From Clostridium sp. CAG:167 (GTDB lineage Bacteria; Bacillota; Clostridia; Lachnospirales; Lachnospiraceae), in the NCBI GenBank assembly GCA_000433735.1, contig HF998306.1, positions 1-19,823 on the forward strand: 19,823 bases of DNA. Direction: 5' to 3'. Every line of letters starts with the position of its first letter. The stretch's first letter is position 1. Of this stretch, positions 1-5,213 are shown piece after piece. Made by a program: the position numbers and the translations under genes. Below the pieces are notes generated by a model. The model searched no databases. It had not been told where the DNA came from and worked only from the letters and a program-made list of their open reading frames with translations.

Positions 1-49
1 GTGAACTTTCCGCTGCTATTTTTCTTTTTATCCTTGCTCGGCTTGTAGC

Positions 50-592
50 TTAACCAAAGTATCTCTTCAGCAGGCCTTCGAATGCTTTGCCGTGGCGGGC
101 TTCGTCTCTTGCCATTTCATGCACGGTGTCATGGATTGCATCCAGATTGGCTGCTTTTGCACGTTTTGCAAGATCCATTTTTCCGGCGGTTGCACCGCAT
201 TCTGCTTCTACACGCATTTCCAGGTTTTTCTTGGTTGAGTCTGTTACGACTTCGCCCAGAAGTTCTGCAAATTTTGCTGCGTGTTCTGCTTCTTCATAAG
301 CTGCTTTTTCCCAGTAAAGTCCAATCTCCGGATAGCCTTCTCTGTGAGCAACTCTTGCCATAGCCAGGTACATTCCTACTTCGGAACATTCTCCTTCAAA
401 GTTAGCACGAAGATCTGCTACGATATCCTCGCTGACACCTTTAGCTACGCCTACTACATGTTCTGCGGCCCATTCTCTGTCACCGCTCATTTCTGTAAAT
501 TTCTCTGCCGGTGCCTTACACTGTGGGCACTGTGCTGGTGGTTCGTCTCCTTCGTGTACATATCCACATACGCTGCAAACATACTTCTTCAT
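50..592 (-). CDS. Reverse rubrerythrin (rubredoxin domain first)
   Basis: This 180-residue protein is a non-haem iron peroxidase/oxygen reductase that detoxifies H2O2 and O2 in the cytoplasm of anaerobes, taking electrons from rubredoxin or NAD(P)H-linked partners. What is seen: a rubredoxin-like knuckle pair at the N-terminus (C6-x2-C9 and C22-x2-C25), then a ferritin-like four-helix domain from about residue 50 to the end with di-iron E-x2-H motifs (EEAEHA and DEARH). In classical rubrerythrin the rubredoxin domain is C-terminal, so this order marks the 'reverse' subfamily known from Clostridium. The start overlaps the stop of the upstream perR gene by four bases (ATGA), and an AAGGAG ribosome site lies inside the last perR codons, so translation is probably coupled. 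It should be co-controlled by the Fur/PerR box upstream of perR. Confidence 0.95.
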   Translation of the reverse strand: MKKYVCSVCGYVHEGDEPPAQCPQCKAPAEKFTEMSGDREWAAEHVVGVAKGVSEDIVADLRANFEGECSEVGMYLAMARVAHREGYPEIGLYWEKAAYEEAEHAAKFAELLGEVVTDSTKKNLEMRVEAECGATAGKMDLAKRAKAANLDAIHDTVHEMARDEARHGKAFEGLLKRYFG

Positions 593-1005
593 AGTTTTGT
601 CTCCTTTACTTTTTCATTTTTTAATTTTAAACAATCACCACAAGTTCCGTAAAAATAAATCTCGTGACCCAGGATCTCTCCCGGAAAGTTCTCGCCTGCC
701 AGCTGGTCGATGGAGTCAATGGAATCCATGTCCAGGTCTATCACGGCACCACACTGCCGGCAGATGAAATGATTGTGTGGTTTCACAGTTCCGTCAAAAT
801 GTTCTACGCCATCACCGCATTGAAGCCGCAATACCTGTCCCTGGTTTGCCAAAAGATTCAGATTTCGGTAAACCGTTCCCAGACTGATCTTGGGAAATTC
901 TTCCCGGACTTTCCAATAAACAGCTTCGGCTGTGGGATGACTCTTTGTGCTGTGCAGATAGTCAAGGATTGCTTCCCGCTGTCTGCTGTGTTTTAATCCG
1001 GCCAT
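589..1005 (-). CDS. perR: Fur-family regulator, PerR type
   Basis: This 138-residue metal-dependent repressor senses peroxide or iron and controls oxidative-stress genes. An N-terminal winged helix (about 1-80, with the LGTVYRNL recognition-helix motif at 42-49) precedes a dimerisation domain. Structural zinc cysteines are visible as C82-x2-C85 and C122-x2-C125. By alignment with Bacillus PerR, all five regulatory-metal ligands seem present: H23, D71, H77, H79 and D90. The aspartate at 90, where Fur usually has glutamate, argues for PerR over Fur; this is by-eye alignment. An AAAGGAG site sits 7 bases before the ATG. It is the first gene of a two-gene unit with reverse rubrerythrin. A palindromic box between its -10 element and its ribosome site indicates autoregulation. 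Zur or Fur specificity cannot be fully excluded. Confidence 0.9.
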   Translation of the reverse strand: MAGLKHSRQREAILDYLHSTKSHPTAEAVYWKVREEFPKISLGTVYRNLNLLANQGQVLRLQCGDGVEHFDGTVKPHNHFICRQCGAVIDLDMDSIDSIDQLAGENFPGEILGHEIYFYGTCGDCLKLKNEKVKETKL

Positions 1006-1021
1006 GAGTCAACTCCTTTGT

Positions 1022-1040
1022 TGATAATGATAATCATTAC
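1022..1040. promoter_or_regulatory. Fur/PerR-type operator box
   Basis: The stretch contains a perfect 7-1-7 palindrome, TAATGAT-A-ATCATTA (1025-1039). The overlapping frame TGATAAT-G-ATAATCA (1022-1036) matches the Bacillus Fur/PerR-type 7-1-7 half-site pattern at 14 of 15 positions. The 19-base E. coli Fur consensus is matched at 17 positions. It lies directly downstream of the perR -10 element, where bound repressor would block transcription. Whether PerR itself or a separate Fur binds is not decided by sequence. Confidence 0.75.
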
Positions 1041-1047
1041 TGTTATT

Positions 1048-1076
1048 ATAATACATGAGACATTGACTCTTGTCAA
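1048..1076 (-). promoter_or_regulatory. Sigma-A promoter of perR-rubrerythrin
   Basis: Reading the minus strand, a perfect TTGACA (1076-1071) is followed by a 17-base spacer and TATTAT (1053-1048). TATAAT three bases further on is an alternative -10. The -35 sits inside a perfect inverted repeat, ATTGAC-N4-GTCAAT (1062-1077). Transcription would begin just before the Fur/PerR box and run into perR. Confidence 0.75.
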
Positions 1077-1104
1077 TAATTTTTTTCAAAAAGAAATAAA
1101 ATTA

Positions 1105-1133
1105 TTCACAATCGACTTTTTTTTACATAATTT
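1105..1133 (+). promoter_or_regulatory. Possible sigma-E promoter of the cotJ operon
   Basis: TCACAAT (1105-1111), 14 bases, then CATAATTT (1126-1133) resembles the sporulation sigma-E pattern KMATATT-N14-CATACAMT, with 5 of 7 and 5 of 8 matches. The cotJ operon of Bacillus is sigma-E dependent, which makes the match plausible. The region is AT-rich, so a chance match is possible. Confidence 0.35.
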
Positions 1134-1161
1134 GATAGCAATAAGGAAAAAAGGAGAATCT

Positions 1162-1395
1162 ATGAATCTCAAGAATAAACCACTTGCCATGGCGTATGTG
1201 CCCTGGCAGATGTTTGATGAAGTAATGGATGGATGTGGCGGATTGGCCCATGGAACGATCTTTGAAGAACTGGTTTTCCCCTTTGTAGGATCCCAGGCTG
1301 CGTGCCAGTCCAGACGATATTGTGACCTGAATGGACGAAACACCATGGAGAATCGTTCATCCTGTCCGTGCGGAAGGGGGCGGTCTTTCCGATGA
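1162..1395 (+). CDS. cotJA: Spore coat associated protein CotJA
   Basis: This 77-residue protein belongs to the CotJA family, which with CotJB and CotJC forms a small complex in the inner part of the spore coat, made in the mother cell. The family core is visible as AMAYVPWQ (residues 9-16) and GTIFEELVFPF (31-41). The tail after residue 44 is rich in Arg and Cys (C48, C54, C68, C70) and is less conserved. I chose the ATG at 1162 because AAGGAG lies 6 bases upstream; a longer reading frame begins further upstream but crosses the promoter region without a ribosome site. The stop overlaps the cotJB start (ATGATGA), so the two are translationally coupled. Expression is expected only during sporulation. 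Confidence 0.82.
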   Translation: MNLKNKPLAMAYVPWQMFDEVMDGCGGLAHGTIFEELVFPFVGSQAACQSRRYCDLNGRNTMENRSSCPCGRGRSFR

Positions 1396-1649
1396 TGAGT
1401 CAGAGTAAGAAGGCCCAGATGAAAATTGTGAGAGAAACCGGGTTTGCCATGTTGGATGCGGCATTGTATCTGGATACTCACCCAAAAGATGAAAAAGCCA
1501 TGGATTATTTTAATAAATATCAGACTTTATATAGAGAAGCTTGTAAAGAATATGAAGCATGTTATGGTCCGCTGACCCATGAGGGCGTGGACACAAACCA
1601 GGGCTGGACCTGGACTCGGGATCCGTGGCCATGGGAAGGAGGGTGTTGA
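1392..1649 (+). CDS. cotJB: Spore coat protein CotJB
   Basis: This 85-residue protein matches the CotJB family: an N-terminal amphipathic helical part (KIVRETGFAMLDAALYLDTHP), a YGPLTHEG segment and a Trp-rich C-terminus ending in WTRDPWPWEGG. CotJB is needed for CotJC incorporation into the spore coat in Bacillus. I chose the ATG at 1392, overlapping the cotJA stop, over an in-frame ATG at 1368 that lies inside the cotJA coding tail; the start one codon later at 1395 is equally possible. A purine-rich GGAAGGGGG lies about 12 bases upstream. The next gene, cotJC, starts two bases after the stop, but is broken, so CotJB here may have lost its partner. Confidence 0.85.
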   Translation: MMSQSKKAQMKIVRETGFAMLDAALYLDTHPKDEKAMDYFNKYQTLYREACKEYEACYGPLTHEGVDTNQGWTWTRDPWPWEGGC

Positions 1650-1651
1650 GA

Positions 1652-1762
1652 ATGTGGACTTATGAAAGAAAATTGCAGTATCCGGTTAATATCACCAGAC
1701 CAAACGCTCAGATGGCAAAAGTCATCATGAGCCAGTTTGGTGGTCCAAATTGTAAAAGGTGA
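1652..1762 (+). pseudogene. cotJC: cotJC, truncated 5' fragment
   Basis: Only the first 36 codons are present, starting MWTYERKLQYPVNITRPN and running to a GGPN motif at residues 30-33. This matches the N-terminus of CotJC, a manganese-catalase-like ferritin-fold protein of the spore coat that is normally about 190-200 residues. After GGPN the sequence diverges to C-K-R and a TGA (1760-1762). None of the downstream di-manganese helices can be found in any frame before the convergent leucine-rich-repeat gene, or in the following 2 kb. The ribosome site (AAGGAGGG) and start are intact, so the break is at the 3' side, near position 1750. This looks like a deletion or an insertion/replacement, not a point mutation. 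The remaining peptide cannot carry catalase activity. Confidence 0.8.
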
Positions 1763-1766
1763 TAAG

Positions 1767-2747
1767 TTATTTTGGCATTGCCTGCAGCAGGGCGGCGCAG
1801 CTAGTGTAAGTCTGTCCACGCCACAAAAAGGTTGTTTTGCCATCGGTGAAGTTGGTATCGCTGCCGGAAAAGAATTGAGGATGGATACTTGTGACGGAAT
1901 CCGGGATGGTAATCTGGGTCAGTGATACACACTCATAAAAAGCCTTTTTTCCTATATAAGTCAAAGTAGAAGAAAGTTTCACGGTACGAAGGCCTTGGCA
2001 GTGGTTAAATGTACTGGTAGGAAGAGACCGGATCCCATCTGCAAAACTTACCTGGGTCAAACTCTTACAGGAATCAAACAGATTCAGCCCGATAGATCGC
2101 ATGGAAGCAGGAAGTTTCACGGTGGTCAGGGATGAACACTTATAAAAAACTGCGGTACCCAGATAACGAAGTCTGCCTGGCAGAGTTACCTGACGGAGAC
2201 CGGTGCAGTTATTAAAGGCACCACTTCCGATGAGCCGGATATTTTTAGAAATCACAAGTTTGCGCATTTTTGTTTTCTTTCCCAAACAGTCCGGTGCGAT
2301 GGCTGTGATTTTGTAAGTTTTCTTCTTATACCGGAAGGAACCGGGAATTTTTACTGTGCCTGAGGTGCGGATGCCGGCTTTTTTTATCTGGGAGGCAGTC
2401 AAAACAATATTCTTTGCACCTTTGGCTTTTTTAATCCGGATGGTGCAGCGGTACCGGGAAGAACCAACACGGGCCACAAGTTTGGCGGTGCCTGGCTTTT
2501 TGGCTGTGATGATCTGTTCTCCGTAATTTACAGGGCTGTCCAGGGAAATACATTTTTTCCCGGATGTAACAGACCAGGACACCAGATTGTTGGGATTTTC
2601 CTGCAGTACGATAAAAGCCGAGTCCCCGGCTTTTAAAGTCATCCGGCTGGCAGAAAGAGACGGCTTTTCCTTTGCAAATCCAGTCGAACCCATAAAAAGA
2701 AGTCCGGACAAAATCCCCCATAATAAAGGTAAAATAAAACGCTTCAT
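1767..2747 (-). CDS. Secreted BspA-like leucine-rich-repeat protein with Ig-like domain
   Basis: This 326-residue exported protein has a signal peptide (K2-R3, hydrophobic core 4-22, probable cleavage after G-F-A at 23-25). A bacterial Ig-like (Big_2) domain follows at about 28-105, with a typical SASRMTLKAGDS opening. A short linker leads to six Treponema pallidum-type leucine-rich repeats of about 23 residues (161-298), each shaped like LTTVKLPASMRSIGLNLFDSCKS. No LPXTG, choline-binding or transmembrane anchor is seen, so it is probably released or loosely wall-attached. Proteins of this kind in gut Clostridia are linked to adhesion to host or microbes, which is family knowledge only. An AAGGAG lies 8 bases before the ATG. 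It converges on the truncated cotJC with only four bases between their stops, which makes this gene the likely incoming neighbour at that breakpoint. Confidence 0.85.
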   Translation of the reverse strand: MKRFILPLLWGILSGLLFMGSTGFAKEKPSLSASRMTLKAGDSAFIVLQENPNNLVSWSVTSGKKCISLDSPVNYGEQIITAKKPGTAKLVARVGSSRYRCTIRIKKAKGAKNIVLTASQIKKAGIRTSGTVKIPGSFRYKKKTYKITAIAPDCLGKKTKMRKLVISKNIRLIGSGAFNNCTGLRQVTLPGRLRYLGTAVFYKCSSLTTVKLPASMRSIGLNLFDSCKSLTQVSFADGIRSLPTSTFNHCQGLRTVKLSSTLTYIGKKAFYECVSLTQITIPDSVTSIHPQFFSGSDTNFTDGKTTFLWRGQTYTSCAALLQAMPK

Positions 2748-2812
2748 AATATGATCTCCTTATATAACATGTGTCGCCCCATATCTGTTGGGGTACCAAA
2801 ATGATAAAACTA

Positions 2813-2841
2813 ATTTTAGACGAAACGCCAGCATCTTTCAA
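2813..2841 (-). promoter_or_regulatory. Sigma-A promoter of the leucine-rich-repeat gene
   Basis: On the minus strand TTGAAA (2841-2836), a 17-base spacer and TAAAAT (2818-2813) form a good vegetative promoter. It gives a leader of roughly 60 bases. That leader contains a small CCCCA...TGGGG stem (about 2777-2793). The -35 element lies inside a palindrome, listed separately. Confidence 0.65.
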
Positions 2842-2846
2842 GATGC
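2831..2846. promoter_or_regulatory. Palindrome over the -35 element, possible operator
   Basis: GCATCTT-TC-AAGATGC is a perfect 7-base inverted repeat with a 2-base centre, covering the -35 of the leucine-rich-repeat promoter. Its position fits a repressor operator. No known consensus was recognised. No T-run follows on either strand, so it is not a terminator. Confidence 0.45.
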
Positions 2847-2866
2847 CGGTCACAAAAAGTTTGAGC

Positions 2867-2893
2867 AGGCAAGTGAGCTGGGAAAACTTGCCT
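2867..2893. repeat. Short inverted repeat in intergenic region
   Basis: AGGCAAGT (2867-2874), an 11-base loop and ACTTGCCT (2886-2893) form a perfect 8-base-pair stem. No T-run follows. It lies between the leucine-rich-repeat promoter and the long hairpin element, about 36 bases before the latter. Its role is unknown. Confidence 0.5.
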
Positions 2894-2929
2894 ATACAAC
2901 AGATCCATACCAGTCCGTTTAGGATTGTA

Positions 2930-3078
2930 GTAATGTAACAGAAAAGTTTATGCGGGAAGTGGGTTTTAAGTGCGTCGGTATGAGATGCCTGTATATGCGT
3001 CAGCATAGGCATCCATACCGTTACGCACTTAACTAGCGGGAGCGACCCACGGAACGCAAAACTTTTCTGTCACATTAC
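2930..3078. repeat. 149-base long imperfect hairpin element, structured RNA or MITE-like
   Basis: The ends pair almost perfectly over 24-25 bases: left 2930-2954 and right 3055-3078, with one mismatch and one bulged A. Going inward, further helices pair in register: 2959-2964 with 3045-3050, 2967-2975 with 3023-3031, 2977-2982 with 3014-3019, 2985-2989 with 3008-3012, and TATGC/GCATA (2994-2998 with 3003-3007) closing a GTCA loop. A symmetric internal loop has GGAA on both sides (2955-2958 and 3051-3054), which could form tandem G-A pairs. A 13-base bulge is present on one side only (3032-3044). No long open frame lies within it. It could be a non-autonomous mobile element, a processed RNA hairpin or a regulatory RNA; I recognise no known family. 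The surrounding gap (2748-3112) otherwise holds only the promoter and small palindromes listed nearby. Confidence 0.7.
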
Positions 3079-3112
3079 GGAACCTATAAAGAGTGCCATG
3101 GATAAGTTCCCA

Positions 3113-3141
3113 TTGACGAACCACCCAAGATTTGTTAGTAT
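3113..3141 (+). promoter_or_regulatory. Promoter of small exported-protein gene
   Basis: TTGACG (3113-3118), a 17-base spacer and TAGTAT (3136-3141) form a likely vegetative promoter. The predicted transcription start near 3148 lies downstream of the ATG at 3098. That favours the later starts at 3155 or 3170 for the following gene. Confidence 0.6.
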
Positions 3142-3169
3142 TTACCTAACTTTGATGAGGAGGAAAAAT

Positions 3170-3571
3170 TTGCCTGTGTCTGGAAAAACTCTAAAAAAGA
3201 CAACCCTTGTTGTGGCTTTGATCATCGCATGTTCAGGCGCCAGTGTGGAATGTTACATACCGGCTTATTTTTCGTATGCGAAGAGGATTGACAGGGACCG
3301 GGAGATCACTTCCTCCGGAGAAACGGTTACGCGGAAAGAAGACTTCTGCACTGCGGAATTAATGGAGACAGGAAAGACTGCCGGCTCTTTGAGAACTCGC
3401 CGGTCCGGTCTTGAGCATAAAAAAGATGTGCGGGCATTTTCCGGTCACGGGGAAATTGTTTTGCCGGAGAAATTCTATGGGACGCTGAAAGTCCGGAACG
3501 GACAGTCTGTCAGAACGCCCCTTTCAATCATGGTCTATATTCACAAGGCGGATGGGAAAAAACGCTGTTAA
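3170..3571 (+). CDS. Small exported protein or lipoprotein of unknown function
   Basis: I do not recognise this protein. From a TTG at 3170 it has 133 residues: a short charged start, a hydrophobic stretch (residues 11-26) and a lipobox-like I-I-A-C with Cys at 21. This suggests a lipoprotein or a cleaved or uncleaved signal segment. The rest is polar and basic, without clear motifs or repeats. The TTG start is preferred because GAGGAGG lies six bases before it and the predicted transcript starts near 3148. An in-frame ATG at 3155 would add five residues but lacks a ribosome site, and one at 3098 lies upstream of the promoter. It stands alone between the hairpin element and pyk. It may be a recent or decaying gene; codon quality is only fair. 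Confidence 0.5.
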   Translation: MPVSGKTLKKTTLVVALIIACSGASVECYIPAYFSYAKRIDRDREITSSGETVTRKEDFCTAELMETGKTAGSLRTRRSGLEHKKDVRAFSGHGEIVLPEKFYGTLKVRNGQSVRTPLSIMVYIHKADGKKRC

Positions 3572-3659
3572 ATCCCAATAAATAAAAACAGTGATTCATT
3601 CAGGCATGCCAGAGGATGCTTCTTTTGGCGTGTGATCTTATTATAGCAGGAGGTAAAAT

Positions 3660-5078
3660 ATGAGAAAGACAAAAATTATCTGTACCATTGGTCCGTCCAG
3701 TGAAAATATTGAAACATTGACCAAAATGTGCCAGGAGGGGATGAATGTCGCAAGACTGAATTTTTCCCATGGCAGCCACGAAGAACATCAGAACAAGATC
3801 AATCTGGTAAAAGAGGCCAGGGAAAAATTAAATATGCCCATCGCCCTGATGCTTGATACCAAGGGGCCGGAGTACCGGATCAAAACCTTTGAAAACGGAA
3901 AAATAGAGTTAAAAGACGGTGATTTTTTCACATTTACGACAGAAGATGTAGTAGGAAATGAGACCATTGTATCTGTAAACTACAAACAGCTGATGCAGAA
4001 TCTGGAAGTAGGCGATACCATCTTGGTAAACAATGGACTGGTTATCTTTAAGATTGTAGAAATTGATGATAAAAAGGCACGCTGTATCGTCGTTTCAGGC
4101 GGCGAGTTAAGCAATCGCAAGAGCATGAATTTCCCGAACCGGGTTATGGCTCAGGATTTTCTCAGCGAAAAGGATCAGTCTGATCTTCTGTTCGGTATTG
4201 AAAATCAAGTGGACTTTGTGGCAGCTTCCTTTGTATCCCGAAAAAAAGATGTGGCAGATATGCGCCGTTTCCTGGATGAAAACGGTGGGGCGGATATTGA
4301 TATCATTGCCAAGATCGAGAACCGTTCCGGTGTGGAAAACATTGAAGAAATCTGTGAGATCGCAGATGGTATTATGATCGCCCGTGGAGATCTAGGCGTG
4401 GAGATCCCGGCCATGGAGGTGCCGTCGGTGCAGAAGTACCTGATCAACAAGTGCCGTCTTCTTGGCAAGCGTGTGATCACAGCCACAGAAATGCTGGAAT
4501 CAATGATCCACAATCCACGGCCAACCAGAGCGGAACTTTCCGATGTGGCAAACGCCGTGTAGGACGGTACTTCCGCTGTTATGCTGTCTGGTGAGACGGC
4601 AGCCGGTAAATATCCGGTGGAGTCAGTGCGAAACATGGTCCAGACCATTGAATTTACGGAGAAAAGCATTCATTACGACAGACGGTTCAAGGTGGCGGAT
4701 TTTGCCATTAAGAACAATGTGGATGCCGTGTCCCACGGTACATGCGCCATGGCAGTAGATGTAGGAGCCAAATGTATCGTTGTAAACTCTTTGAGCGGCC
4801 GCACCGCTCGTATGGTAAGCCGTTTCCGCTGCCCGGTGGACATTATAGGAATGACCCATTCGGAGAAAGGCTGGAGAAAACTGAACCTCAGCTGGGGGGT
4901 AACACCGGTTTTGTGTAAGAAATACGACTCGATTGAAGCCATGTTTGCAGACGATCTGAAGCAGGCAAAAGAGGTGTTCCCATTAAAAGAGGGAGACAAT
5001 GTAGTTCTTACCGGTGGATTGCTGGACGGAAGTTCCGGTACTACCAACATGATCAAGGTAGAGCGGATCGACGGATAG
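3660..5078 (+). pseudogene. pyk: Pyruvate kinase interrupted by an in-frame TAG
   Basis: The full frame would encode a 472-residue pyruvate kinase, converting phosphoenolpyruvate and ADP to pyruvate and ATP at the end of glycolysis. The N-terminal part (3660-4562) shows the barrel start (KIICTIGPSS), NFSHG, LDTKGPEYR, the inserted B domain (about 70-165), the catalytic-lysine region IIAKIENRSG, ARGDLGVEIP and ITATEMLESM. The part from 4563 to 5078 continues in the same frame with DGTSAVMLSGETAAGKYP and the C-terminal domain ending GTTNMIKVERIDG. The only break is TAG at codon 301, where relatives have Tyr, Leu or Phe before DGT; TAC or TAT to TAG is one base. An ATG at 4581 could restart translation, but its ribosome site is poor. 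The stop removes the end of the barrel and the whole C domain. A sequencing error or readthrough remains possible. The AGGAGG before the first ATG is excellent. Confidence 0.85.
4560..4562 (+). other. In-frame amber codon within pyk
   Basis: TAG sits between N-A-V and D-G-T-S-A of an otherwise continuous pyruvate kinase frame. Elsewhere in the window TAG is used as a normal terminal stop (dnaE, the ROK kinase, the DUF6273 gene and the end of pyk itself), so the organism has not obviously reassigned it. Confidence 0.9.
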
Positions 5079-5093
5079 AGGCGTGGTTTTTAC

Positions 5094-5122
5094 TTGATGA
5101 AAAGCGGGAACTATGGTATACT
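5094..5122 (+). promoter_or_regulatory. Promoter of secDF operon
   Basis: TTGATG (5094-5099), a 17-base spacer and TATACT (5117-5122), with an extended -10 TGG, form a strong candidate promoter. It would give a leader of about 85 bases. The leader holds two mutually exclusive small stems: TTCTC/GAGAA (5126-5130 with 5148-5152) around an ATCG/CGAT stem, or GAGAAC/GTTCTC (5148-5153 with 5172-5177). Confidence 0.7.
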
Positions 5123-5213
5123 GTATTCTCGAGCATCGCTCGCGATAGAGAACTTTCACTGGGGGTGTATCGTTCTCAGAAAAGAAGTTATTATGTAAAG
5201 GAGACAAGGTAAA

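Noticed and set aside
2755..2919. An open stretch on the plus strand reading ...QDAGHKKFEQASELGKLAYTTDPYQSV, which looks protein-like and might be a gene remnant.
   Set aside because: It has no start codon or ribosome site. The same bases hold the minus-strand promoter and palindromes of the leucine-rich-repeat gene, and I recognise no family.
1749..2929. ATTGTA at 1749-1754 and 2924-2929 as a possible target-site duplication flanking the leucine-rich-repeat cassette.
   Set aside because: Six AT-rich bases recur easily by chance, the second copy lies beside the hairpin and not at a clear cassette end, and no transposase is present.
2431..3012. A long minus-strand frame of 193 codons across the leucine-rich-repeat leader and the hairpin.
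   Set aside because: It overlaps the signal peptide and Ig-like domain of the leucine-rich-repeat protein in another frame, has no ribosome site and no family motifs.
2930..3078. The long hairpin as a retron msr-msd, HEARO RNA or TnpB guide RNA.
   Set aside because: No reverse transcriptase, HNH or TnpB gene lies anywhere in the window, and no diagnostic motif was recognised.
3602..3628. Weak hairpin with a T-rich tail before pyk, as a terminator for the small exported-protein gene.
   Set aside because: Only about four Watson-Crick pairs plus a wobble, and the T-run is interrupted. Not strong enough to call.
4560..4562. TAG in pyk as a pyrrolysine or general amber-recoding signal.
   Set aside because: TAG ends several intact genes here, no downstream insertion structure was noticed, and pyruvate kinase is not a known recoded protein.
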